This document shows, piece by piece, positions 10,900-21,046 of a DNA stretch of 64,000 bases; the first letter of the stretch is position 1, and every line of letters starts with the position of its first letter. The stretch spans positions 1,185,501-1,249,500 of the forward strand of contig OZ024835.1 of NCBI GenBank assembly GCA_964016985.1, given 5' to 3'. The notes under the pieces were generated by a model. It did no database searches, was not told the DNA's origin, and saw only the letters and a program-made list of their open reading frames with translations. Position numbers and translations under genes: made by a program. The DNA comes from Anodontia alba. Taxonomy: Eukaryota > Mollusca > Bivalvia > Lucinida > Lucinidae.

Positions 10900-11129
10900 C
10901 ATTACGAAAACACGCCTATTCAAATATATAGAAAATTTCGCCTCCAAAAACTGAAAATTAAAAAAAAAAAAAAAAAAAAATCTCTGATATTTTCCATATT
11001 TCTGCTCAAAAAATATATTGTGGGTACTCTTTAGAATCGCCTCGCCGAGGCGGTTCTAACGAGTACCCACAATCTGTCTTTTCAAGCAAAAATTAGAAAA
11101 ATGATGTATTCCCCTGTAATACTCAGTTT

Positions 11130-11222
<93 letters not shown>

Positions 11223-11267
11223 TGGGGTTTAAGGGGGGTCAAAATTATATGGGCATGTTTCCGAGAC
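10900..11267 (+). mobile_element. family C element with expanded TA tract
   Basis: Left end CATTACGAAAACACGCCTAT, near-perfect core, right end degraded to GCATGTTTCCGAGACG. A TA microsatellite (11133-11220) has expanded inside the TATATA of the right arm. An A run also interrupts the left arm near 10960. Confidence 0.88.
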
Positions 11268-11530
11268 GGAGTCTGGTTTACACATTTTATTTAAAGGTTT
11301 ATTTATAGGTTCAGAAACTAATACAACCGTCATTTATATTAACATTACTCGTAGAATAAGAACGAAAGCAGAAGCGTGTATAGTTATTCCCCTGTGTACA
11401 ATCAGTTATTCCCCTTGGTACAATCAAAATGCAATTACATAATGGCAAACTCAATACTGTTGTACGTTCTAAACACAAATTTCTTCAAGGGTCTTAGTAC
11501 ATCATTATTATCTTTTAAACACAAAATATT
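11068..11530. repeat. tandem duplication, unit 1
   Basis: Begins CACAATCTG at the foot of the C core, includes the C right arm, then TTTACACATTTTATTT, GGTTCAGAAACTAATACAA, AATCAAAATGCAATTACAT and AACACAAAATATT. The same order is repeated at 11531-11894. About 463 bp here because of the TA expansion. Confidence 0.88.
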
Positions 11531-11894
11531 CACAATCTATGTTTTCGAGTGAAAATAAGAAAAATAATATATACCCCTTTATTATATAAAAGTGGGGTTT
11601 AAAGGGGTCAAAATTATATAGACAAGTTTTCGTGATGGGGTCTTGTTTACACATTTTATTTCAAGATTTATTTGTAGGTTCAGAAACTAATACAATCGTC
11701 AGTCATATTAACATTAGAATAAGAACGAAAGCAGAAACGTGTACAGTTATTCGCCTGTGTACAATCGGTTATTCTCCGGGGTCCAATCAAAATGCAATTA
11801 CATAATGGCAACTCCATACTGTTATACGTTCTGAACATAATTTTTTTCAAGGGTCTTATGACATCATTATTTTTTAAACACAAAATATTCACAA
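11531..11894. repeat. tandem duplication, unit 2
   Basis: Begins CACAATCTATG, a bare C right arm (to 11637) with no left half, followed by the same non-repetitive segment as unit 1 and ending TATTCACAA. The junctions share CACAA. Confidence 0.88.
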
Positions 11895-12074
11895 ATGAAA
11901 TGGCCGTTTGAGTAATAAGGAGATACGGTAAAAGGGCCTGTTCAGCGAAAACGAAAGAGACAGTAATCACCTAGTTCAGATTAATGGATACACGTTTCAG
12001 TGGAGGCAACACTTATCAAAATTGATCAACCATTTTAGGATCTATTTATCTTCACTACAATTGGTGTAAGTGAT

Positions 12075-12462
12075 CCAGCGCATGACAAAACCTAAAATAA
12101 GACTAGACTAGCTGCGAGTCTGATAATAAAAGTTTGATCATTTGTGTTTATTGAGAAGGAGAGTAGACTAGCTATACAATTATTATACTTTTCATTTTAA
12201 TGCAAACAGATGATTTTGTATCTGTATTATTCATTTTAACGCCTAGTGGCTATGCTTCTATAAGACCTATGAGACCAGCAAAAAACTCATATCAGCCTGT
12301 ACGCCCACCCAGTATGGCAAGGGTTTTCATTTATCCCTCTTTGGATAGCCTGGGGGCTGTAGAAGGCACAAGTGATCAGCGAAGACTCTGATCAGACTGC
12401 GCAGGCTGATCTGAGTATTCGCTGGTCGCACAAGTGTTATAGTAGGTTTTGTCGTGCGCTGC
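12075..12462. mobile_element. family D element, GCGCACGACAAAACC-end subtype
   Basis: Ends CAGCGCATGACAAAACCTA and its inverse TAGGTTTTGTCGTGCGCTG. One hairpin (AGCGAAGACTCTGATCAGAC..) lies at the right; a left hairpin is degraded. The intact relative is at 40665-40912. Confidence 0.75.
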
Positions 12463-12571
12463 CTCGATTATCTTCACTATAGAAGGCGTTTGTGCTGTGT
12501 GGCGGCCGTGAAACGTCTCCCCGTACTTCACTATGGTGTACTTCACTATTATGTACTTTAAATTTTCTTGT

Positions 12572-12818
12572 CCTAAACCTTTAAAATGTCAAGAAAACCT
12601 GCATCTGAAAACGTCGTCTGTTCATGTCGTTTGCTGAATATTCTTGCAAACTTTTCAAACCTATTTTTGCATACAGGCAAACAGTGTGGACCCTGATCAG
12701 ACTGCTCCTAGAGGAGCAGTCTGATCTGGGTCCACACTGCTTGCAAAAATGACTTTTAAAATCACAAGCAGATGACAAAGCAGACGACAATTGTTGTGAT
12801 TGGCTGTTTAAGGGTTAA
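12572..12818. mobile_element. family E2 element
   Basis: About 245 bp. Outer left block AAGAAAACCTGCATCTGAAAA, then GTCGTCTG, an inner E hairpin (GCAAACAGTGTGGACCCTGA ..TGCTCCTAGAGGAGCA.. TCTGGGTCCACACTG), and AGCAGATGACAAAGCAGACGAC, ending GTTTAAGGGTTAA. Same order at 19735, 35130 and 50661. Confidence 0.85.
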
Positions 12819-13620
12819 TGATCATTCCGCCCATTCTGGGATTTTTGAAAATTTATATGAGAGTTACTTGTACTGATTAGGCCTAATTGGCCGCAGGTAG
12901 CTACATGTAGTCTGGCCTTAAAAACTTGATACTTCAGCTGTTATGTGAGTATGTTCATTTCTCTCAAGGATTAATCCTTTCAGAATTTAATTGCCATCTC
13001 CAGAAAGAGGGGTCTACTCTGAAAGGAAGAATTTGCTACCTATTGGAACAAGTTCTTTTCCTTTAGAATAAACTCGATTTCAGAAAAGATTTTCTGTGCC
13101 AAGTGCATGGATTCTCCTTTATCAATCTACAGGAGCTAGTGCTGTAAGTTCGTCTTTCTTACATGACGCCTCCAATAATTGTATCAAGTCATAGTGAATG
13201 TGGATCTAATTGTTCATACTTGCGTTGAAAAATGCCTCGCACCTGTCGTGCAATTTATTAAATTCTCTTGCATCAACAGTTTGTTGTTTATACCTGAATC
13301 TTTACACGTTGAAACTATTTTGCGGTAATTTTTAAATTTTGTTCAAGCCGCCCCGCGACGAAACCTGTCTCGGGGTAAATAGAAATTAGGCTACGCATGC
13401 GCCAACTACATTCTGCACGTGCGAGTATTTGCCTGCGAAAGCTCGTTTCACTTGAAAATCCCCAAAATATTATCAAAGCGTGGGCAGAGACAAGTACTTT
13501 ATACATCCCTGAAGCGCGGCATGCCCGTGCAATGTACATGTACATGGCTGATGAACTGCTGGAAAAGGAAGGCCTAAACGAGACCCCAATCAGCGCAGTC
13601 TGAGCAGGGTAGACCACATT

Positions 13621-13692
13621 CGATTTTCAGTGTTTGGCCAATCTTAAGTGCATCGGACGATGCACTTAAGACTGGCCAAACACTGAAAATCT
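13621..13692. repeat. solitary long palindrome
   Basis: GATTTTCAGTGTTTGGCCA and CTTAAGTGCATC face their complements around GGAC, one mismatch per about 30 bp. No second copy seen in the window. Confidence 0.8.
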
Positions 13693-14009
13693 TGGTCTCA
13701 CTTTTCGATACCGAACAGATATGTGTATAATCTAAATATGCCGAAGGACAGGCTCAGCGAACAGTGTAGACCTACTTAAGTCTTTTGATCAGGGTATGTA
13801 CTGTCTGCCATTTAGAAAGCACTTTAAGACACATTATCAGTAGTAAAATGGACTGTGTGGTGCTGATATTATGATCGTTTCTGGTTCTTTAGAACTATAT
13901 CTGAAAAAAAAAGAGAATCACTCTATCTGCTAGGGGACTTGAGGGATTTGCTGTTTTCATTATATTTAGGCTAACGATTAAAGAGTCTGCTCTTTTGTAT
14001 CTTTTGCGT

Positions 14010-14201
14010 TTTTCTTATTTGTGTTGAGGTTTTACGGCCCAGTCTAACCAATGGTGTCATGTCGAGGCTTAGTTCTTTAAGCGGTTACCCAGCCTTAAGC
14101 ACATTCTTTCGTCAGAAACTGACAACTGCCCTTCTCGATGCAACGGAAGGAAGAGAATGACATTAGCAAATATTTCATGATCAATCTCCACGAAAGAATG
14201 T
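14010..14201 (-). mobile_element. SINE family J, 5'-truncated
   Basis: Body and tail of family J without the tRNA-like head. Flanked by a perfect 12 bp duplication, TATCTTTTGCGT, at 13998-14009 and 14202-14213. Truncation of the head with an intact target duplication is the normal result of target-primed reverse transcription. Confidence 0.9.
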
Positions 14202-14213
14202 TATCTTTTGCGT

Positions 14214-15083
14214 AAATCCAATTTCTGTGACTTCGAAGCCTGTTATATGTTTCAGAGGATTCATTAAAAATTTTGCAGTCAATATTCTCCCTGTGGTGTG
14301 AAGATGTGCATGTGGTTTTGGAGTTTTGATTCTCTATTTTTGACAGAGTTAAGGCTGTGTTTCTTCTTTGTTCTTTCTTTCTCTGGCTTTGTAGTCGCTC
14401 GCTGCATATCAAGTCCTGTTTGAATTCTAACATTTTTGTCACCTGTTGTACAACTGCCTACTTTCTTTTCTGTTTTCTTTTCATGTGCCATTTTTTGGGG
14501 GCGCTTACCAAACCGCAACCAGATTTGACATACCATATTTCGACAACCCGTTTTCCTGTTACTATCACCTAATAACTACCTAACAAATAGTTCTTTGCTA
14601 ACGCTGATAACGCTAAATTATGCATTCAAACATATTAGCCTTATACACTCTGATCCTAATAAATATCCAATAAATAAACAAAACCAAAGAAAACTTCAAA
14701 TTCTTGAAGAAATAAGGTTTTAATTCAACTGGATACAATACCAGCGAACGAATATGAGCACTCCATTTAAACGCGCGAAAACTACAGCGTTGGGTAAAAA
14801 GTGTTACCCGAGTCGCGGTCCTGCTAAACGCCGAAAAGGACCTTCTCCAGCGTAAAGGGTCTTTAGGGTACCGGATAAACGTATACATGTGGCTTTTGTT
14901 TTATTTATTTATTTCAGCGTAAATCCAATCAGTTCTAGAGGCCTAAATAATTTCAGGCATCCGCCACCATCAGCACTCTCAGTGCTTTGGTTTCTTGCCC
15001 TGATGCCAGCATTGCTGTCATCTTTAGTTGCTAGCTATCTACTTTAAACTTTACTGCTTCTTTCTGTCTGTGCTTTATTTAAA
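14214..15083. other. unassigned stretch
   Basis: No recognised gene or repeat. Open frames up to 115 codons on the minus strand (14095-14442) start inside SINE sequence or are low in complexity and lack family features. Confidence 0.4.
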
Positions 15084-15134
15084 TGTACCGTGGACTAGAG
15101 TGAAGATTTGTACCGTGGACTAGAGTGAAGATTT
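15084..15134. repeat. 25 bp direct duplication
   Basis: GTACCGTGGACTAGAGTGAA occurs twice in tandem. Confidence 0.9.
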
Positions 15135-15170
15135 AGTACCAGTAGAATCGATTTAAAGCCTCCAGTAATA

Positions 15171-15500
15171 CAGGCGACTCTCGTTACTTCGGTCAAAGGA
15201 ACTCTCTGAAATACTTCGAGATATCCGTCCCTCGACATATCAGATATGCAGAACTTAGGAAAACATAATAAATCGAACAACCACATTTCGCAAATGAATA
15301 TGTGAGCTGACTCCTGAAATAGAAATATATTGAAAATATTGTGGAAAAGAGGAATAATCGCTCCTTAGGCGTAATTTCTCCTCCTTTTCACAATATTTAT
15401 TTCCCTGTTGTTAGATGTCCATGTTTAAACAGGGACCAGATTTTCACTTCGAAATGAGCGGTTACTCGAGATAAACGAAGTCGAGATAACGAAAGTTCTG
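15171..15500 (-). mobile_element. pogo-A MITE copy 2
   Basis: Left end after TA reads CAGGCGACTCTCGTTACTTC; the right end is the diverged inverse CGAGATAACGAAAGTTCTG. The central inverted repeat GGAATAATCGCTCC / GGCGTAATTTCTCC is imperfect, so this is an older copy. Confidence 0.75.
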
Positions 15501-15694
15501 ATAGTAGCTAGTTCGTTGCGGGGCCTTTAAGCTGCTCGCTACGGGGCAGGATTCGTGTTTTGCCCTGTTTATTGTCTTACAAGTGTGTTTGGGCCCTGTC
15601 TTGTACCATGGGGAAGAGGGAACTTGTTGGTTAGCTTTTCATTTGTATGTAACATGCTGATGTCTGTTTTGGTTTGTTTATTCTTTCTTTTTGT

Positions 15695-16063
15695 GTCGAT
15701 TGTTTACAATCGAGCCAAATTATACAACACCAAAATTTTTTTAAGGTTGCTTATCAATAACCAATGAATCCAGGTAACAATTATTGTTAGCTGCGTTATT
15801 CTTGTCGCTTTGATGTCAGTGTGCTATGTTAAGAGGGTTATTTGTAAAACCGGGACTGGGCTTAGTGTTGGGACATTGGCAAACAGTGCAGATCCAGATC
15901 AGACGCCGCAGCACGCGGCGTCTGATCAGGGTCTGCACCGTTTGCTTAAATTACAGGAAATTAAGGGTTGAATGAAACAGTCTTAAGTCCTTGTTCGTGT
16001 CATTTTCTCAGCCTACATTCAGAGACAGTCGGCCCACTAGTGCTGTCAGTGCTTTGATTGTAT
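15695..16063. mobile_element. family W repeat containing an E hairpin
   Basis: Second copy of the 10160-10571 repeat. The E hairpin at 15878-15951 has near-perfect arms (CAGATCAGACGCCGC facing GCGGCGTCTGATC). Confidence 0.65.
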
Positions 16064-16493
16064 TATTGGTAGGATATGTTCGATGAGTGTTGCTCTTCAT
16101 GGACGGCTTCATTACTATGTCATTGCCCTTTGTGACTTAGAATGTCCAACCACAAAACTTGTTTATGTAATGTCTCTGACCCTTTTCCAAAATTCGCTTC
16201 AAATCCTGAAGATTGCAGACCCGTGATGTAAAGATGTGTACATCATTCTGATTTGCGGTTTTGCTATTTTAACTATTTTACCATTTTACACTTACGGAAG
16301 ACCTTTTCCACTTCGCTGCGGTGTCCACTTTGAGTTGGACATTTGAACCTACGTTACACAGCACTAGACCTAGACCTTACGACGGATTGGTCTGAAATTA
16401 TGTAGATAGCTTTCTTGTGACATAGTGATATTTTTTTGACAGATTTATAACATTTGCCACAAATTCCTTTTATCTTGGGAGGAAATTGATATA
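16064..16493. other. unassigned stretch
   Basis: No recognised gene or repeat. Confidence 0.45.
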
Positions 16494-16655
16494 CAGTTGA
16501 CACTCGTTATCTCGAACTCGCTTATTTCGAATTACCGCTTATCTCGAAGTGAAAATCTGCTCCCAGTTTTAACATGAAACTATGACAACAGGTAATAAAA
16601 TAATGTGGAAAAGAGGAGAAATTGCTCCTAAGGAGCAATTTCTCCTCTTTTTCAC

Positions 16656-16658
<3 letters not shown>

Positions 16659-16747
<89 letters not shown>
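16659..16747. repeat. (TA)n microsatellite at mariner junction
   Basis: About 44 TA dinucleotides with a single C, expanded from the short TATATATA of pogo-A. The mariner inserted at its right edge. Confidence 0.95.
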
Positions 16748-18244
16748 CGAGGGATGTTCGAAATGAATTGCTTATTTCTATCTGGAGACTTCAAATTTCA
16801 AGTTAGCCCAAAAGTACTCATTTCATGCCTTCGAAGTACTCCCCGTGGCTAGAAATGCAAAGTTTCAGCCGATGTATCCACTTCTTGAAGGCGTCACGGT
16901 ACGCTGATTTGGGCACAGTAATAAGGTACTGATGAATGGCAGATCCAAGTGCCTGTCGGGACTGGTATTTCCGCCCAGCAAGGAATGCTTTCAATTTCGG
17001 AAACAAAAAGAAACAATTGCGGAGGTATGATCTGGGGCATTGTCATGTAGAAGACGGACATGTTTAAAACAAGTGGCAGGGCGTCGTTTCTGATAATACT
17101 TTTTCAGTTTCTTCAGTACTACGTCTTTGTAGTACTTTCCGGTGATGCTTTTGCCCTTTTTCACTGGCACTTTTATTGCGACTCCTTCACCAGAGAAGAA
17201 CATTGCATACAAAACCTTCTTTGTACTCAAAGAACGTTCGGCAATTATTGGGCGTTTGCTGTGTTTAATGGCCTAGATCTTATTGCTAACCTTTCTGACG
17301 GGCTCAAAATAATGAACCCAGGTTTCATCACCTGTGACGACATTGGCAAACTGCTTTTTGTCATATTTTGGAAACATTTGAAGCAGCTTTTTGGCCACTT
17401 TAACCCGTTGCCTCTTTTGCTAGTCAGTCAACAGATGTGGCACCCATCTAGCAGAAATCTTTCTGACTTTCAAATGCTTCTTCAAAATAAGGTGAACCGT
17501 TGATAGTGATATGCCTACCTTTCGTGCAATATCATGAACTGTAAATCTGGCATATCATTCAATGATTTCCTTTATTTTGGAAACGATTTCTTTACGAGAT
17601 GCAGATTTTGGCCTACCTGATTTCGGTGCATTTTTGATGGACTCTACACCAGATTCAAATTTCTTTTTCCACCGCCGAACTGTGTCATAAGACACACAAG
17701 AAGGTACAAAAGCAGTAGAAATTTCAGTCATCAGCTTCTTCAAAGAACAACCAAGTTTTGAGCGAGCTTTGATATAAGCCCGTATTTCATCTTTTTTGTC
17801 GACGTTTCTACCAACCATTTTTACTGCAGTGGTCAATGACTGCGTGTATTCAAATGGCAAATTTTATGTCTTACACTTAGTCTAACATGTACATTTATAC
17901 ACCATTGTGTAGATATTAAAGTAAACCCGCTAAGGTTACCTTTTTGAGTCCTGTATTGTGCTGCTCCGGGATCCCTCAGAGCTTCCAAACACGTCCTTAC
18001 AGCTGGGTGCTCTAAGTAGAAGTAGGCCGAAATATTGGTTCGCACAGGTGGCGTCAGTGGCTATTAAACTACCGGCAACGCCTGTCAGTGGACCCACGCG
18101 GATCTGCTGTTGTTGCTATCTAGCCGCTATCGGCGCACCACTACAATATTGAATAGCCCTATACAGGTATGTATTGGTTTTTATCGTGCCCCACGTGGAT
18201 ATCGAGCTAGAGGACAAAAAGCAATTCAATTCGAACATCCCTCG
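16748..18244 (-). mobile_element. mariner element 1, defective
   Basis: 1497 bp between TA dinucleotides. Left end CGAGGGATGTTCGAAATGAA; right end inverted CGAGGGATGTTCGAATTGAA, only one or two mismatches in the first 25 bases. About 380 bp lie between the right end and the transposase start, an unusually long leader for a mariner. Confidence 0.95.
16818..17860 (-). pseudogene. mariner transposase pseudogene
   Basis: Minus strand. An N-terminal frame of 101 codons holds a helix-turn-helix domain (KKLMTEISTAFVPSCVSYDTV and RRWKKKFESG). Further recognisable blocks are the linker WVPHLL, the first catalytic Asp in VVTGDETWVHYFEP, and the second in RLLHDNAPDH. The C-terminal block FPKLKAFLAGRKYQS reads in another frame. 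Damage: in-frame stops after EIIE, within the linker (LLTD-stop), and after VSNKI; then a frameshifting deletion joins TSAIVS to FLFPKL, removing about two dozen codons, including the third catalytic Asp. Confidence 0.92.
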
Positions 18245-18417
18245 TATATATTAAATGTGGTTGTTCAATTTATTGTTTTCCTCACTCTCTCAACTCTGAT
18301 ATGTCGAAGTACGGATATCTCTAAGTGTTTCAGCGAGTCCCTTGGAATTCGAGATAACGAGAGTCGACTGTATATCTATTTTAGTAAGATTCTTTTATTT
18401 GTTGGTTTGAGCTGATG

Positions 18418-18636
18418 TTTAACACCTAGCACTCCGGGTAATATTTTCAGCAGACGACACAATGCAATATTCTTTTCTTATATTTGTTTTCAGAAAACAG
18501 ATTTTGACATTTGATGCAAATTGTCTCCAAATGGAGACAATTGGTGTGAAATGTCAAATCTTGTTTTCCGGGAAAAATGAAAAACATATCAATTTGTCGT
18601 CTGCTGAATTTGCCAAGAAAGTAGTAAGCGTAAATC
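18418..18636. mobile_element. family G hairpin element
   Basis: AACACCTAGCACTCCGGGTA, TTTCAGCAGACGACA, then central arms GACATTTGATGCAAATTG and CAATTGGTGTGAAATGTC separated by TCTCCAAATGGAGA, and ATTTGTCGTCTGCTGAATT. Confidence 0.8.
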
Positions 18637-18876
18637 ACGCATAAGCTCTTGTTTGTAATTTTGTGTCATCTCTCGGAGAAAGGGGAGAAAGGATAAAAGA
18701 GCTAGTAGGTGACTGACGAGATAAACTTGAGGAAAATAGCGATTGATGAAAGAAATACTTACATACACCCCTTCCCCTAAAGCTGCAAATGAAGCAGGCC
18801 TTTACTATCGCCCTACCAGCTAAATATTTGTCGTCTGCTTTTTTTTATTTATGTAAAGTTGAAAGACTGAATGACA

Positions 18877-18951
18877 AACAGCGTAGGTCCAGATGAGACG
18901 GCTCATTGAGCTCATTGAGCCGTCTCATCTGGATCTATGCTGTTTGCAAAA
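18877..18951. mobile_element. family E hairpin, GGCTCATTGAGC core
   Basis: AACAGCGTAGGTCCAGATG, arms AGACGGCTCATTGAGC and GCTCATTGAGCCGTCT, then CATCTGGATCTATGCTGTTT. The inner arm is unrelated to the GCCGC core of other E copies but is perfectly paired. Confidence 0.85.
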
Positions 18952-19416
18952 GCCTATTATTATCGCCTGTGGCAGTGAAAGAGTTAATTAATGTTATGAA
19001 TTAGCGAATTTACAGAATAGCTACTTGTCTGCATTGCATCTTTCCTTGTTTTATCTTGTGGTTTCTTCGTTTCCTCTGGAAAATGTTTATACTGCTGAAA
19101 TAGGAGATTTTTGGAAATTGGTGAACAGGGTTATATTTCTGAATGTTTCAGATGTCGGGTGACATTTAGTCTTAGACACTTTATTCAGAGTATTTGTTTT
19201 ATCACAAAAGCCATCATAAAATGCGTGTGGCGTGTGTGAAGGCCGTAAAATATCACCCCTTCTTCGATAGAGTGTTGATGCCATTAATCTTTTGGACCTA
19301 TTGAGCTCTTACATTACCGTAATACCAAGTACACCACCACTCCTTACCATACTTGGTCTAAAATGTGAACCAGTACAATTTACTACCCGTAGTTGTGTTT
19401 AGAAAATGATGGATGA

Positions 19417-19488
19417 TTGGCAAACAGTGTAGACCCTGATGAGACGCCGTGCTTTGCAGAGTCTGGTCTGTGACTACGCTGTTTGCTC
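19417..19488. mobile_element. family E hairpin, diverged
   Basis: GGCAAACAGTGTAGACCCTG and CTACGCTGTTTGC keep the outer arms; inner arms have several mismatches. Confidence 0.75.
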
Positions 19489-19555
19489 AGGCCTGTCTGT
19501 CTGAATACAAATGGTAAATACGGTATATCGAAAAACTGAGTTATGTTTGATCTAC

Positions 19556-19668
19556 TAATATGTCTGTGTGTGTGTCTGTGTGTGCGTGCGTGCATGCGTG
19601 TGTGTATGTGCGCGCGCGCGGGGTGGGAGGGTTGGGGTGCGGGGGAGTGCTAGTGGGGGTGTCAGGGA
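19556..19668 (+). repeat. alternating purine-pyrimidine run joined to a G-rich run
   Basis: TG/CG alternation (TGTGTGTGCGTGCGTGCATG, then GCGCGCGCGC) passes directly into GGGGTGGGAGGGTTGGGG and GGGGGAG..GGGGG. The first part can form Z-DNA and the second a G-quadruplex on the plus strand; both are inferred from composition. Confidence 0.75.
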
Positions 19669-19734
19669 TAGTTTGCGACTCAACCAGCCGTTTTAGACAT
19701 ATCATCAGGTTGTAAAGTTGATTTTACTTTTAGT

Positions 19735-19973
19735 CCGTAAAATGCCAAGAAAACCTGCATCTGAAAATGTCGTATGTTTATGTCGTCTGCTGAATACTCT
19801 TGCAAACTTTTCAAACCTTTTTAGCATACAGCCAAACAGTGTGGACCCTGATCAGACTGCTTCTACAGGAGCAGTCTGATCTGGGTCCACACTGTTTGCA
19901 AAAATGACTTTTGAAATCACAAACAAATGACAAAGCAGACGACAGTTGTTTTGACTGGTTAATAAGGGTTAAT
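19735..19973. mobile_element. family E2 element
   Basis: Same block order as 12572-12818, with inner arms AGACTGCTTCTACAGGAGCA, and ending AATAAGGGTTAAT. Confidence 0.85.
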
Positions 19974-20612
19974 ATTAAGTACATTTCCTTGGTATCTTTA
20001 CTTATATCCTTTTTTTCTAAATTTAGGACAATGGAGTCCAAATACTTAAGGAATTTAGGTGCTACATAAGAATATTTTGGTCAGGCTCTATAATTTAAGC
20101 TGAGTGGGTGGCAAGGGCATTTTGTTTGCCTGGGCGATGTCTCTTAGTATGAGTTGTGCTTATGCATCGTGCAGAAGAATTAATTTTACCAGATTTAGCG
20201 TTTGCGGGGACGAGTTCTGATATTGCATGGCTTGTAACATCTAAAAGCCATTTAATTCATAGCTTGATTGACTGATATTCCTCCTGGGATTTCATAAAAG
20301 CAAGGTTGTATTTATACGCGCACAAACGCATATCACCGACCCTCTATTGATTACATACCATAGAAAGACCCGTGAATCCGAGAATTTAACCGCCACTAGG
20401 AACAGACCAACAGAGAGGTATTTAAATAGATTCTAAAATGTCCCCATAGTGCCTGTCTATACTACTGACTCTCAAAACTGAAACAGCTAAAGTGTCAAAT
20501 TATCTGAACAAGACTGGATGGTTTTGGCCAGTTATGCCTCATCTGAGACCCTCATGTAAATTTTCAAAAATCTTGGAATTTGTTAAAAACCATCAAGGAA
20601 TATATATTATGC

Positions 20613-20785
20613 CTTAACGCTTAAGAAGCTGGGTAAAATTTTCAGCAGATGATATTTTGAAATATTTTTTTTTCTTCTTTTTTTTTTCCTAAAAAATAGG
20701 TTTTGACATTTAATGCAAATTGGTTCCTTTGGGGAAATATATAAAAATATATATCATCATTTTTTGTCTTACAGTGACGTCTTAT
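20613..20785. mobile_element. family G remnant
   Basis: AACGCTTAAGAAGCTGGGTA and TTTCAGCAGATGATATTTTG, then GACATTTAATGCAAATTGG; the second arm is degraded. Confidence 0.6.
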
Positions 20786-20829
20786 GCGACGTCCGATCAG
20801 GGTCTACACTGTTTGCATTTAGGTCAACA

Positions 20830-20937
20830 TCCAGCAAACACACAACATCGCAACAACGTCGTTACAACGTCGCTGCAACGTCTAGACGTTGCAGCGACGT
20901 TGTAACGACGTTCCTGCGACGTTGTGTGTTTGCTGGG
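20830..20937. mobile_element. family I hairpin element
   Basis: Ends CCAGCAAACACACAACATCG and its inverse CGACGTTGTGTGTTTGCTGG. Arms made of repeated ACGTCGT/ACGTTG words meet at CAACGTCTAGACGTTG. Almost the whole 108 bp is one palindrome. Confidence 0.85.
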
Positions 20938-21046
20938 GAATCACTATATAACATGGTAACAATAAAACAAAAACAACCAGGCATTCCTTATATTGGAAAT
21001 GAACTAGTCCAAATAGTGAATGTGAAGAGTCTACTCCGCATAAATG

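Larger units (their letters stand above)
16494..18370 (+). mobile_element. pogo-A MITE copy 3, split by a mariner
   Basis: TA at 16492-16493 and 18371-18372. Left end CAGTTGACACTCGTTATCTC, right end GAGATAACGAGAGTCGACTG. The hairpin GAGGAGAAATTGCTCC / GGAGCAATTTCTCCTC is intact at 16614-16650. A TA tract follows, then mariner element 1. After it the MITE resumes at AAATGTGGTTGTTC; about 35-40 bp present in other copies is missing there. Confidence 0.9.

Noticed and set aside
16582..16852. Frames rich in Ile-Tyr
   Set aside because: Translation of the TA tract inside pogo-A.
17060..17503. 147-codon plus-strand frame
   Set aside because: Antisense shadow of the mariner transposase relic.
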